Assembly (NCBI GenBank): GCA_028280885.1
Contig: JANQKY010000021.1
Span: 31,408 to 95,407, forward strand
Reading direction: 5' to 3'
Source of the DNA: Tepidamorphus sp.
GTDB taxonomy: Bacteria; Pseudomonadota; Alphaproteobacteria; Rhizobiales; Tepidamorphaceae
Length of the DNA: 64,000 nt
Below are positions 44,341 through 54,672 of the stretch, one piece after another; position 1 is the stretch's first letter; every line of letters starts with the position of its first letter. Made by a program: the position numbers and the translations under genes. The notes beneath the pieces were generated by a model. It did no database searches and was not told where the DNA came from. It worked only from the letters and a program-made list of their open reading frames with translations.

Positions 44341-45630
44341 TCACATCGTCGAGGGGATCAGCAGCGCGATCCCCGGAATGAAGATCAGCAGCAGGATGCG
44401 GATGACGTCCATCACGATGAACGGCACGACGCCGCGAAAGATCGTGTAGGTCGGTACGTCCGGCACGATCGATTTCAGCACGAAGACATTGAGGCCGACC
44501 GGCGGGGTGATCAGGCTGATCTCGATCGCCACCACGACGAAGATGCCGAACCAGATCGGATCTATCCCTAACCCGACCACGACCGGGAAGAAGACCGGCA
44601 CCGTCAACAGCATCATCGAGATGCTCTCCAGCACCGCGCCGAGGATCAGGTAGATCACCAGGATCAGCAACAGCACGACGGTCGGATTGGCGCCGAACTG
44701 GGTGATCATGGATCGGAGATCACCCGGCATGCCGGCGAAATTGACGAAATTGGAAAACAGCAAGGCCCCGAACAGGACAAGGAACAGCATCGCCGTCATC
44801 CGCGCCGTCTCGACCAGCACGTCATAGAGGGTGGCAAGCGACAGCCGGCCGCGAAACAGCGCCAGCAGGAAGGCACCGGTCGCGCCGACGCCGGCGGCCT
44901 CGGTGGCGGTGAAGATGCCGACATAGATGCCGCCCATCACGCAGAAGAACAGCGCCAGCACGCCGAACACGCCCTTGGTCGCCCGCACCCGCTCCATGAA
45001 GGGCAGCGGCTCGGCCCGGCGGGCATTCTGTTTCTCCAGGATCAGGGTGGCGCGCACCGCGATCAGATAGCCGAGGATGCCGATCAGGCCGGGCAGGATG
45101 CCGGCCAGGAACAGCTTGCCGATATTCTCCTGGGTGATGACGCCGTAGAGCACCAGCACGATCGACGGCGGGATCAGAATGCCAAGCGTGCCGCCCGATG
45201 CGATCGCGCCGGTCGCCAGGCTGTCGGAATAGCCGTAGCGGCGCATCGAGGGCATCGAGACGCGGGCCATGGTCGCAGCGGTTGCCAGCGACGAGCCGCA
45301 GACGGAGGAAAAGCCGCCGCAGGCGACGATGGTCGCCATCGCCAGCCCGCCGCGATAATGGCGCAGCCAGGCATTGGCGGCCGAATACATGTCGTCGGCA
45401 AGCCCCGCCTTGAGCACGAAATTGCCCATCAGCACGAACAGCGGCATCACCGAGAGCGTGTAGCTCATGCCGTTGTCGTACCAGACCTGGCCGAGCATGG
45501 CGTAGGCCGGCGCCAGGCCGATCAGGTAGACGATGCCGGCAAGCGCGACGCCGGTCATGGCAAAGGCGATCGGCACGCCGGCGGCGATCAGGCCGAGCAG
45601 CAGGGCGATGCCGACGATCCAGTCAAGCAT
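44341..45630 (-). CDS. dctM: TRAP transporter large permease subunit
   Basis: 429 residues from ATG 45630, overlapping the end of dctQ by eight bases. About twelve hydrophobic segments. MPLFVLMGNFVLKAGLADDMY, CGSSLATAATMARVSMPSM and GGTLGILIPPSIVLVLYGV follow the DctM family in order, the last being the signature IPPS element. It is the sodium-driven channel subunit that receives substrate from the binding protein DctP. It belongs to the DctPQM operon 47310-44341 read leftward. Confidence 0.94.
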   Translation of the reverse strand: MLDWIVGIALLLGLIAAGVPIAFAMTGVALAGIVYLIGLAPAYAMLGQVWYDNGMSYTLSVMPLFVLMGNFVLKAGLADDMYSAANAWLRHYRGGLAMATIVACGGFSSVCGSSLATAATMARVSMPSMRRYGYSDSLATGAIASGGTLGILIPPSIVLVLYGVITQENIGKLFLAGILPGLIGILGYLIAVRATLILEKQNARRAEPLPFMERVRATKGVFGVLALFFCVMGGIYVGIFTATEAAGVGATGAFLLALFRGRLSLATLYDVLVETARMTAMLFLVLFGALLFSNFVNFAGMPGDLRSMITQFGANPTVVLLLILVIYLILGAVLESISMMLLTVPVFFPVVVGLGIDPIWFGIFVVVAIEISLITPPVGLNVFVLKSIVPDVPTYTIFRGVVPFIVMDVIRILLLIFIPGIALLIPSTM

Positions 45631-46216
45631 CGCGGTTCGCTGCTCCCCCGGCATGGCGGGCGCGGCGCAGGCGCGCGTAGAGGCGGACATGCTCGACCGT
45701 GACGATCAGCATGGCGAGTGCCGCAAGCGCGGTGAAGGCGGACATGGTGTAGCCGATCGGCCCCTTCGGCGCGCGCAGGAACACGGTGACGTCGCCATAG
45801 GAGGCAAGCTGCAAAGCGTGTTCCATCAGCCGCCAGGAGACGATCGCCAGGATGATGCCGCAGGCAAGCGAGACGACCGCGTGATGCAGGTTGCGCGCCC
45901 GCGACGACAGCCGGTCGGTGATCAGGGTGACGGTGATGTTTTCCCGGTGCAGGCAAACGAGCGGCATGGCGATGAAGACGATCATCGCCAGCATGATCTC
46001 GGTCAGCTCGAAGGCGCCCGGCAGCGGCCGCGACAAAAGATAGCGGCCGAACACGTCGATGGCGGTGACGAACATCATCGCCATCAAGAGGATCGCGACC
46101 ATGATCCCGAGCAGCCGCTCGGCTGCCCGCAGCACCGGACTGCGGCCGGCGACGATTGCGGCCGTGTCGGGTTCATCGACGGTCCGATTCGGATCCGGAG
46201 AGGAAAGATCGCTCAT
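45623..46216 (-). CDS. dctQ: TRAP transporter small permease subunit
   Basis: 197 residues with four membrane segments (about 35-57, 76-95, 117-140, 160-180), the normal DctQ topology. The RYLLSRPLPGAFELTEIMLAM block near 58-78 is the family's conserved N-terminal part. It supports DctM in the inner membrane. It lies 65 bp after dctP with a strong hairpin between them, and the bases just before the ATG (CTCCTCCTCCC) resemble an anti-Shine-Dalgarno and give no ribosome site, which may hold its expression below that of DctP. Confidence 0.9.
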   Translation of the reverse strand: MSDLSSPDPNRTVDEPDTAAIVAGRSPVLRAAERLLGIMVAILLMAMMFVTAIDVFGRYLLSRPLPGAFELTEIMLAMIVFIAMPLVCLHRENITVTLITDRLSSRARNLHHAVVSLACGIILAIVSWRLMEHALQLASYGDVTVFLRAPKGPIGYTMSAFTALAALAMLIVTVEHVRLYARLRRARHAGGAANRDA

Positions 46217-46243
46217 GGGAGGAGGAGCCCGCGGCGGGGGAGG

Positions 46244-46264
46244 CCGCGGCGCAGGGCGCCGCGG
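46244..46264 (-). other. GC-rich stem-loop between dctP and dctQ
   Basis: CCGCGGCGC at 46244-46252 pairs perfectly with GCGCCGCGG at 46256-46264 around a 3-nt loop. In the leftward mRNA it starts 17 nt after the dctP stop. In binding-protein transporter operons such hairpins protect the 5' cistron's mRNA and reduce readthrough, giving more binding protein than permease. No T-run follows. Confidence 0.65.
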
Positions 46265-46281
46265 TCGACACGTGGGATCAC

Positions 46282-47310
46282 TCAGTTGCCGGCCTTGACC
46301 TTGGCGATCTCGGCCACGAGCGCGTCATAGACCATCTGGCCGTCGACGCCCGATTCGGAAATCCTCGCCAGCACGGCGTCCTGGTAGGGCTTGATCGCCG
46401 TTTTCAGCGCCGCAAGCTCGCTGTCGCTCGGCGTCACCAGCGTGATGTTGCCCTTTTCCTTCATGATGTCGAAGGCCTTCTGGTCGGCCCGGTCCCAGAC
46501 ATCGCCGGCGATCACGGCAAGCGCCTCGCCGGAAATGCTCTCGATCGCCTGCTTGTCCTCGTCGGCGAGGCTGTCCCATTTCGGCCCGTTCATCACCAGG
46601 AACATCGAGGCGGTGTAGAGCCCGCCCTCGACGATCAGGCCCTGGTCGAGCACCTCGTCGATCTTGAAGGCGGTGACCGATTCGGCCGGGAAGGTGATGC
46701 CGTCGGCGACGCCGCCCGACAGGATCTCGTAGGCCTTGGTGACCGGCGACTGGATCGGCACCACCTCGAGCGCCTTGGCGACGTCCTGGGCGAAGCCGCC
46801 GCCGACGCGGATCTTCGAGCCCTTGATCGAGGCGAGCGTCGAGACGTCGCGGTCGCGCGTCCAAAGCTGGCCGGGGCCGTGCACCCACAGGCCGAGCAGC
46901 TTGGTGCCGCGATGCTCGTCGAGCTTGGCGAAATGCGCCTGATAGACGCGCCACCAGGCCGGCGACAGATAGGCCGACTTCTCGCACAGGAAGGACAGTT
47001 CGGCGAGCGTCGTGACCTTGAAGCGGCCCGGCGTATAGGCATGCACGCCGAAGACGATGTCGGCGACGCCGTTGGCGGCGAAGTCGTAATGCGCCGGCGG
47101 CGGGCCGAGCGGCGCGTCGAGCACCTCGACGACGACGCGGCCATCGGTGACCTCGCCGACCTTCTCGCCCCACGGCTTGATGATCTCGGCAAACAGCGGA
47201 TGCTGCGGCGGCAGCCAGTTGGCCATGCGCAGAACCGTCTGCGCCGATGCCGGCGCCGCAGCCAGCGCAACGCCTGCCGCCAATACCAACGCCCCGAATA
47301 GGTTTTTCAT
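46282..47310 (-). CDS. dctP: TRAP transporter substrate-binding protein
   Basis: 342 residues with a clear Sec signal peptide (MKNLFGALVLAAG...APASAQ, cleavage near 24). VLRMANWLPPQHPLF starts the mature fold, and the DctP-family domains continue with KIRVGGGFAQDVAKALEVVP and FPAESVTAFKIDEVLDQG. It binds a carboxylate-type ligand in the periplasm and delivers it to DctQM. An AGAGGGA ribosome site precedes the ATG. The spacer to the divergent marR gene carries two dyads. The ligand is unknown; neighbours suggest a substrate handled by the opine-dehydrogenase-family and hydroxyacyl-CoA enzymes. Confidence 0.92.
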   Translation of the reverse strand: MKNLFGALVLAAGVALAAAPASAQTVLRMANWLPPQHPLFAEIIKPWGEKVGEVTDGRVVVEVLDAPLGPPPAHYDFAANGVADIVFGVHAYTPGRFKVTTLAELSFLCEKSAYLSPAWWRVYQAHFAKLDEHRGTKLLGLWVHGPGQLWTRDRDVSTLASIKGSKIRVGGGFAQDVAKALEVVPIQSPVTKAYEILSGGVADGITFPAESVTAFKIDEVLDQGLIVEGGLYTASMFLVMNGPKWDSLADEDKQAIESISGEALAVIAGDVWDRADQKAFDIMKEKGNITLVTPSDSELAALKTAIKPYQDAVLARISESGVDGQMVYDALVAEIAKVKAGN

Positions 47311-47392
47311 CTTCGTTCCCTCTGCTGTGCGTGACGTTTCGTCACCCTACGCCGAATTCGCTCTTGTCGCTGCAGTTTATGCAATCAGGCGA

Positions 47393-47444
47393 TTTGCGAA
47401 AGCGACCGTAGCACTCGCAAAATTATATGAAAAGTGATAATTTT
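47393..47444. promoter_or_regulatory. Two overlapping dyads in the dctP-marR intergenic region
   Basis: TTTGCGA (47393-47399) and TCGCAAA (47415-47421) form an inverted repeat with a 15-bp spacer. AAAATTAT (47419-47426) and ATAATTTT (47437-47444) form a second with a 10-bp spacer and overlap the first by three bases. Both lie in the AT-rich middle of the divergent spacer, the expected place for a MarR operator controlling both directions. Confidence 0.5.
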
Positions 47445-47496
47445 AGGCTTCAACTAAATTGAACGCCTTCGCGTTGCGTGATAAGTCGTTGAGGTC

Positions 47497-48042
47497 ATGG
47501 CTAGACAAGGGGACCAGGTGGTCGATACCGGTCGACATCGGACGGCACCGGCGCGGCCGGTGACCGGCAGGACCGGCGCGGGCAGACGGGCTGTCGGTTC
47601 CGGTGACGACCGTCACTTCACCGACGACTATCTGCTCTATCTCCTGGCCCGCGCCTCGCGGCTTGCCAGCGGCGAATTCCACGCCGAACTGGAAAGGCTG
47701 GGCATCGCGCCGCAGATGTGGCGGGTTCTGGCGCTCCTGAGCGGCTGCGAGGGTCGGACGATCGGCGACATCGCCAAGCGGGCGCTCGCCAAGCAGCCGA
47801 CCATGACGAAGCTGATCGGCCGGCTTGAGAAACTCGGCTATGTCAGTCGTACCCCGGGCATCGAGGACCGCCGGCAGGTGGTGGTCACGATCACGCCGGC
47901 CGGCGAAGAACTGGTCTCCTCGCTGATCGAGCGGGCGCGCATGCACGAGGCCAACCTGCTCGACAAATACACGCCGGCGGAGACCGACGCCCTGAAACGC
48001 ATGCTGGCGCAGCTGATCGACAAGCTGGACGAGCCGGGCTGA
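47497..48042 (+). CDS. MarR-family transcriptional regulator
   Basis: 181 residues. A basic, probably disordered extension (about 1-38) precedes the MarR fold: helix LLYLLARASRLASGEFHAELERLG, winged helix TIGDIAKRALAKQPTMTKLIGRLEKLG, and wing SRTPGIEDRRQVVVTITPAGEELV. MarR proteins are dimeric repressors released by small aromatic or organic acids. It is divergent from dctP and probably controls the TRAP operon and itself. Alternative later starts (GTG) would remove part of the extension. The end of the gene is six bases from the convergent flavin-oxidoreductase gene. Confidence 0.88.
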   Translation: MARQGDQVVDTGRHRTAPARPVTGRTGAGRRAVGSGDDRHFTDDYLLYLLARASRLASGEFHAELERLGIAPQMWRVLALLSGCEGRTIGDIAKRALAKQPTMTKLIGRLEKLGYVSRTPGIEDRRQVVVTITPAGEELVSSLIERARMHEANLLDKYTPAETDALKRMLAQLIDKLDEPG

Positions 48043-48048
48043 CAGTCG

Positions 48049-49065
48049 CTATCGCCGGCGGGCGACGGCGAGCGCCGCCTCGGCCGTCATCCGCGCGACG
48101 ACCTCGGCAGCGCCGGGCAGATCGGTGACCAGCCCGACGCCCGCGCCGGCCAGCAGCGGCAGTTCCTCGTAATCGCCGGTCGCGCCGGCCATCGGCACCA
48201 GATTGCCGAAGCGGCGCAGTTCGGTCGCCTCGCCGAACAGGTCCATCGATCCGACGACCGGCTCAGCCGAGTTGTCGGCCGGGATGTCATCCAGCCTGTC
48301 CGCGAAGTCGGCGACGACCCGGTTGTTCAGGACCCGCATCGGATTGAACTCGGGATGATGGCGGCCGAATAGGTGGGTGAGCGCGGTATCGCCCACGCCG
48401 GCGGCAAGCAGCCGCCGCTTGTATTCATCGGAGGCAGCGCTTTCCGCCGTCGCCACGAAACGCGTGCCGATCCAGGCGCCGTCGGCGCCGAGCACAAGCG
48501 CGGCGGCGAGCCCGCGACCATCCGCGATGCCGCCCGAGGCCAGCACGATCGCCCTGTCGCCGACCGCGTCGACGACGGCTGGGGTGAGCGCCAGGGTGCC
48601 GGCGGTGCCGTAATTGTGGCCGCCGGCCTCGCTGCCCTGGGCGACGACGACGTCGACGCCGCCGGCCACGGCTTGCTCGGCATCTTTAACCGAGCCGACC
48701 TGCTCCCAGACGTCGATTCCGGCCCCGTGCAGGCTTTCGATCCAGGCCGGATCGGGATGCCCCCAGTGAAACGACACCGCCTTGGGCTTCATCTCGCACA
48801 TCAGCGCGATATGCTCCGGGGTCGTGTAGCAGGTAATGAAATTGACGTGGAACGGCTTGTCCGTGCCCGCCTGAACGCCGCCGACGAGCTGGCGCACGCC
48901 CTCGGGCGGAATGATCCCGACGCCTGCGATCGAGCCCATCGCGCCGGCCTCGCTCACCGCGATCCCGAGCGGCGGCGTCATGCCGGCAAAGGCCATGCCG
49001 GCCTGGGCGATCGGCGTGGTGAGGCCATAGCGTTCGGTCAAGCGGGTTTGAAGGGAAACGGGCAT
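48049..49065 (-). CDS. NAD(P)H-dependent flavin oxidoreductase / nitronate monooxygenase family
   Basis: 338 residues from ATG 49065, with GGAGG six bases upstream. The FMN-binding TIM barrel begins with TTPIAQAGMAFAGMTPPLG; QGSEAGGHNYGTAG near 197-210 holds the conserved glycine-histidine motif of the 2-nitropropane dioxygenase family, and ADGAWIGTRFVAT closes the phosphate site. Family members oxidise nitronates or reduce quinones and enoyl substrates. The gene is divergent from an AraC-type regulator (161 bp between starts), which may control it; the ligand is unknown. Confidence 0.88.
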   Translation of the reverse strand: MPVSLQTRLTERYGLTTPIAQAGMAFAGMTPPLGIAVSEAGAMGSIAGVGIIPPEGVRQLVGGVQAGTDKPFHVNFITCYTTPEHIALMCEMKPKAVSFHWGHPDPAWIESLHGAGIDVWEQVGSVKDAEQAVAGGVDVVVAQGSEAGGHNYGTAGTLALTPAVVDAVGDRAIVLASGGIADGRGLAAALVLGADGAWIGTRFVATAESAASDEYKRRLLAAGVGDTALTHLFGRHHPEFNPMRVLNNRVVADFADRLDDIPADNSAEPVVGSMDLFGEATELRRFGNLVPMAGATGDYEELPLLAGAGVGLVTDLPGAAEVVARMTAEAALAVARRR

Positions 49066-49226
49066 GCGGACCTCCGGGATCAGGAACTTGGCGGGATCGT
49101 CATTCGGCCGGCCACGGTAGCGACCGTGCGCAAGGGTGCGCGCTTTTGCGCGCCGGGAACTTGACTGAGAGTGCAGTCCGTTCCGCATCGGTTGCGCGGA
49201 CCGTCTCCAGGTGTCACGATTTCGCC

Positions 49227-50186
49227 ATGCAGCGCGCGCATCTCCGATCCGGTTCACAGGCGCCGGCACACCTGCCGGGGGAACGGGTCTGGTCGGCAGG
49301 TGGCCGGGGCGATGCCTTCGCGCAGTGGCGCGAGGTGGTCTGCCAGGCCTTTACGCGGCTGTCGCCGGAGCGGGTCGAGACCGACACCTTCACCGGCCGC
49401 ATCCGCGCCAGGCCGATCGGCGGGGCGGCGTCCGTCTCGCAGATTACCGCGAGCCCGCAGCACGTCCTGCGCCGCAAGGCTGATGTCGCCGCGCGGCCCT
49501 GCGAGGCCGTCTTCGTCAATATCCAGATCGCCGGCACCAGCATCGTCCGCCAGCGCGAGATCGAGACCCGGCTGGTGCCCGGCAGCCTGACGCTGCTCGA
49601 TGCCCGCCAGCCCTTCGACATGCGCTTCGACACGCCGTTCCGCCAGATCTGCCTGCACCTGCCGATCGACCGGGTGAGGGCGCACGGCCTCGATACCGAC
49701 CGGGCGATCGCAAGGCGCGTCGACAGTTCGCTCAGCCAGGCCGCCGCGGTGATCGACCAGGCCCGCTCGGCGATCAACGGCGAAAGCGACGAAACGGGCG
49801 AACCCGACGACCTTATGCAGCTCCTGATGCTGTGCTACGCGGATGGCCGCGCCGATACGCTCGCCGACAAGCATCTTTCCCTGATCCGGCAATTCGTCGC
49901 CCGCAACTGCGAGGGCTCGGACCTGACGCCGGCGGTGGTCGCGGCGCGGTTCAGGATTTCCGTGCGCTATCTCCACCGCCTGTTCGCGCGCTCGGGCGAA
50001 AGCTTCGGCCGCTATCTGCTGCGCTGCCGGCTGCGGCAGAGCCGTACCGCGCTGCTGATCGAGCCGGACCGGTCGGTGACCGACATCGCGCTGTCGGCCG
50101 GCTTCCGCGACACAAGCCATTTCTCGCGCAGCTTCAAGGCCCGCTACGGCCAGTCGCCCTCGGCGCTCCGGAAGGCGGCCCGATAG
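49227..50186 (+). CDS. AraC-family transcriptional regulator
   Basis: 319 residues from ATG 49227; the frame is open to 49146 but the sequence before this ATG is not domain-like. The N-terminal part (about 20-190) matches the AraC-binding-like sensor domain, and the C-terminal double helix-turn-helix has VVAARFRISVRYLHRLFARSGESFG and SVTDIALSAGFRDTSHFSRSFKARYGQSPSALR split across about 205-317. It should activate a nearby gene in response to a small ligand, plausibly the divergent flavin oxidoreductase. The stop is six bases from the convergent alkB-type gene. Confidence 0.9.
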   Translation: MQRAHLRSGSQAPAHLPGERVWSAGGRGDAFAQWREVVCQAFTRLSPERVETDTFTGRIRARPIGGAASVSQITASPQHVLRRKADVAARPCEAVFVNIQIAGTSIVRQREIETRLVPGSLTLLDARQPFDMRFDTPFRQICLHLPIDRVRAHGLDTDRAIARRVDSSLSQAAAVIDQARSAINGESDETGEPDDLMQLLMLCYADGRADTLADKHLSLIRQFVARNCEGSDLTPAVVAARFRISVRYLHRLFARSGESFGRYLLRCRLRQSRTALLIEPDRSVTDIALSAGFRDTSHFSRSFKARYGQSPSALRKAAR

Positions 50187-50192
50187 CGAGGA

Positions 50193-50861
50193 TCACTCTG
50201 GTCGAGTCACCCGCCGCATGGTCAGGTTCAGCCGGCCGCTTTTGAGAAGATCCGAGCTTCCCGGCAGGATCCGGTCGACGCCGTGAAAGGCCCGCCGGGC
50301 CGGGCCGCCGAGCACGATCGCGTCGCCGGACTTCAGCTTGATCGAGCGCGTTGGCGCCTTCCTTGTGTCGCCGCCGATGCGGAAGACCGCCGTGTCGCCG
50401 AGCGACAGCGAGACGACGGGCGCCTCGAAATCGGTCTCGTCCTGGTCGACATGCAGGCCGAGCCGGGCGGTCTCGTCGTAGAAATTGATCAGGCAGGCTT
50501 CCGGCGGATGCGGATAGGCGGCGAGCCGCCGCCAGGCATCGAGCAGGATCTCGGGCATCGCCGGCCAGGGCTCACCCGTCTGCGGATGGCGGGCCTGATA
50601 GCGGTAGCCGTCGCGGTCGGAGACCCAGCCGAGCGGGCCGCAATTGCTCATGACGACCGAGAACGGCTTGCCCGTCTTCGGCATGCAGGGTCGGTAGAAG
50701 GGCGCCCGCGCGACGATCTCCCGGACCGTGTCGCGCAGCGCCTCCTGCGCCTTCCGGTCGAGAAACCCGGCCGCGTAAGTCGCGCCCGGCGGGATCGTCA
50801 CGACCGTCGGCGAGGGAGCGGGCGGGTCAACCGTGGAGTGACTTTGCGACCGTTCTGACAT
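50193..50861 (-). CDS. alkB: AlkB-family alpha-ketoglutarate-dependent dioxygenase
   Basis: 222 residues from ATG 50861 (ATG 50882 is possible). The iron-binding triad is visible as H137-x-D139 (HVDQDE) and H193 (RRAFHGVDR), and RLNLTMRR near 210 binds 2-oxoglutarate. MSNCGPLGWVSDRDGYRYQ in the nucleotide-recognition lid is typical of AlkB proper. It repairs methylated bases in DNA by oxidative demethylation. The coding region starts inside the 3' end of the upstream decarboxylase gene, overlapping by 35 bp, so it may be translated from that transcript. A second alkylation-repair gene lies at 60997. Confidence 0.9.
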   Translation of the reverse strand: MSERSQSHSTVDPPAPSPTVVTIPPGATYAAGFLDRKAQEALRDTVREIVARAPFYRPCMPKTGKPFSVVMSNCGPLGWVSDRDGYRYQARHPQTGEPWPAMPEILLDAWRRLAAYPHPPEACLINFYDETARLGLHVDQDETDFEAPVVSLSLGDTAVFRIGGDTRKAPTRSIKLKSGDAIVLGGPARRAFHGVDRILPGSSDLLKSGRLNLTMRRVTRPE

Positions 50862-52260
50862 GCTCCCAGGCCTCGATGACATGGCGGTGCTCGGTGGTCA
50901 GATTACCGATCGAAAAGCGCACGGCCACCCGATTGTCGACGAGGGTGCGGGTCAGATAGGTGAAGCCGCCGGAATTGATGTCGGCAATCAGCCGGTCGTT
51001 CAGCGTGTCGAGGGCTTCGTTGTCCAATCCCGCGGGGTCGAGCCCCTCCGGCGTATAGCGGAACACCACCAGCGACAGCACGCGCGGGGCGGCGAGCGCG
51101 AAATCCGGCTCCGCCTCGATCAGCGCCTCCAGCTCGCCGGTCCAGGCGACATGATCGCGGATCATCGTCCGGATCGCTTCCATGCCGTAGTTGCGAAGCG
51201 CGAACCACAGTTTCAGTGCCCGGAAGCGCCGGCCGAGCGGGATCGTCCAGTCGCGATATTCGGGGCCGGTCTCGCTGCCCTCCGAGACGAGATAGGCCGG
51301 CAGGATCGACAGCGCCTTGCGCAGCACCTGCGGGTCGCGGACGAACAGGGCCGAGCAGTCGAAATTGGTGACGAGCCACTTGTGCGGATTGAGGACGAGG
51401 GAGTGGGCCTTTTCGACGCCAGCGGCCAGCGGCCGGAATTCCGGGCAGACCAGCGCCGAGCCGGCCCAGGCCGCGTCGACATGCAGGAACAGGTCGTGGC
51501 GCCCGGCGATATCGGCGACCGCGTCGATCGGATCGATGGCGCCGACCCCGGTCGCCCCGAACGAGGCGACGATGCCGGCGGGCAAATGGCCGGCCGCCCT
51601 GTCCTCGGCGATCATTTCGTCAAGCGCCTCGGGGATCATCCGGAACGTCGCGTCGACGGGCACATGGCGCAGGCCCGCATCGCCGAAACCCGCGATCCGC
51701 GCCGCCTTGTCGATCGAGGAATGCGCCTGCGCCGAGGAATAGACGATCGGTTTCGGTTTGCCGGAAAGCCCGTCGGGATTGCCCGACCAGTCCAGCGCCC
51801 GCTCGCGCATGGCGATCAGCGCGCACAGCGTCGCGGTCGAGGCCGAATCCTGGATCGTCCCCTCGAAACCGTCGGGCAGGCCGATCGCCTTCCTCAGCCA
51901 GGTCATGGTGACGGCTTCCAGCTCGTTTGCCGCCGGCGACGTCTCCCACAGCATCGCCTGCTGGCCGAGCCCGGCAGACAGGATCTCGCCGAGCACCGAT
52001 GGCGGGCTGATATTGGCGGGAAAATACGCAAAAAAGCGCGGATGCGGCCAGTTGGTCAGGCCCGGATCGAGGATGCGGTCATAATCGGCCAGGATCTCGG
52101 CAAACCCCTCAGGGTTTTCCGGGGCCTGATCGGGCAGCGCCGCGATGATCGAGCCGGGCTTAACCTGCGAGCGGACGGGCCTCTCTTCGACCCCCTCCCA
52201 GTAGTCGGCGATCCGGTCGACCATCTGATGGCCGAGGCGGCGGAACTCATCTGTGTTCAT
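50827..52260 (-). CDS. PLP-dependent aromatic amino-acid decarboxylase (group II)
   Basis: 477 residues. The active-site lysine is K294 in the NPHKWL motif, preceded by HVDAAWAGSALVCPEF, the conserved PLP-pyridine-binding aspartate region. The DSASTATLCALIAMRERAL and NWPHPRFFAYFPANISPPS segments are typical of dopa/tryptophan/phenylalanine decarboxylases. It removes CO2 from an aromatic L-amino acid to give an amine such as phenethylamine, tyramine or tryptamine. It shares an overlap with alkB. Exact substrate not visible. Upstream is the dnaK spacer; dnaK is divergent. Confidence 0.9.
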   Translation of the reverse strand: MNTDEFRRLGHQMVDRIADYWEGVEERPVRSQVKPGSIIAALPDQAPENPEGFAEILADYDRILDPGLTNWPHPRFFAYFPANISPPSVLGEILSAGLGQQAMLWETSPAANELEAVTMTWLRKAIGLPDGFEGTIQDSASTATLCALIAMRERALDWSGNPDGLSGKPKPIVYSSAQAHSSIDKAARIAGFGDAGLRHVPVDATFRMIPEALDEMIAEDRAAGHLPAGIVASFGATGVGAIDPIDAVADIAGRHDLFLHVDAAWAGSALVCPEFRPLAAGVEKAHSLVLNPHKWLVTNFDCSALFVRDPQVLRKALSILPAYLVSEGSETGPEYRDWTIPLGRRFRALKLWFALRNYGMEAIRTMIRDHVAWTGELEALIEAEPDFALAAPRVLSLVVFRYTPEGLDPAGLDNEALDTLNDRLIADINSGGFTYLTRTLVDNRVAVRFSIGNLTTEHRHVIEAWEHVRTVAKSLHG

Positions 52261-52364
52261 TGATTGTCTCGTTACTTGAAATAGTTAACATAATAACTTA
52301 TTGGGCGAGCCATGCAAGAGGGCCTTTCGGGGCATTGAACGCGCACAATCCGTCGCTTTCCTGC

Positions 52365-52393
52365 CTTGCGGCTTTCCCGCGCTCTCCTTATAT
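52365..52393 (+). promoter_or_regulatory. RpoH (sigma-32)-type heat-shock promoter for dnaK
   Basis: CTTGCGG at 52365-52371 and CTTATAT at 52387-52393 are spaced by 15 bp (16 between TTGCGG and TTATAT), matching the alphaproteobacterial RpoH pattern CTTG...CYTATNT. The dnaK start is 158 bp downstream. No CIRCE element was seen. The rest of the 291-bp spacer (52261-52551) holds an AT-rich run near 52262-52300 that could carry the divergent decarboxylase promoter. Confidence 0.65.
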
Positions 52394-52551
52394 CAGCCAA
52401 CGACACGGCCGTGTGTTCCGCGCGGCCGCAGACTCCATTGAAAATGGGGGCCGTTCCGCGATCCACTTTAAAGTCTCCCGGATCCGGGTCATCGAGTGCC
52501 TCGGTTGCAAGAGGGCTTGAAAGACGGCCTGCCGGAAAGAGAGGTTCGAAA

Positions 52552-54474
<1,923 letters not shown>

Positions 54475-54533
54475 GCCGCGCCGCCGACAGCATGACAGAG
54501 GGCCCCCGTTCGATCGACACGCAACGCGTTTCG

Positions 54534-54560
54534 CCCGGATGGGGGTCACTTTTATCCGGG
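54534..54560 (+). other. Stem-loop in the dnaK-dnaJ spacer
   Basis: CCCGGAT at 54534-54540 pairs with ATCCGGG at 54554-54560 around a 13-nt loop. It lies 60 bp after the dnaK stop and 113 bp before dnaJ. No T-run follows, so it may only damp transcription or mark an mRNA processing site, keeping DnaJ below DnaK. Confidence 0.4.
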
Positions 54561-54672
54561 CCGACCGGCCCTTTCGATTTGCATAAACCGGCGAAATCCG
54601 GTCTATACCCCCGCACCCCGAGCCCCCGCCCCCCGAACCAGCGGGTCATAAGCGTCGAGCGAGCCTGACCGG

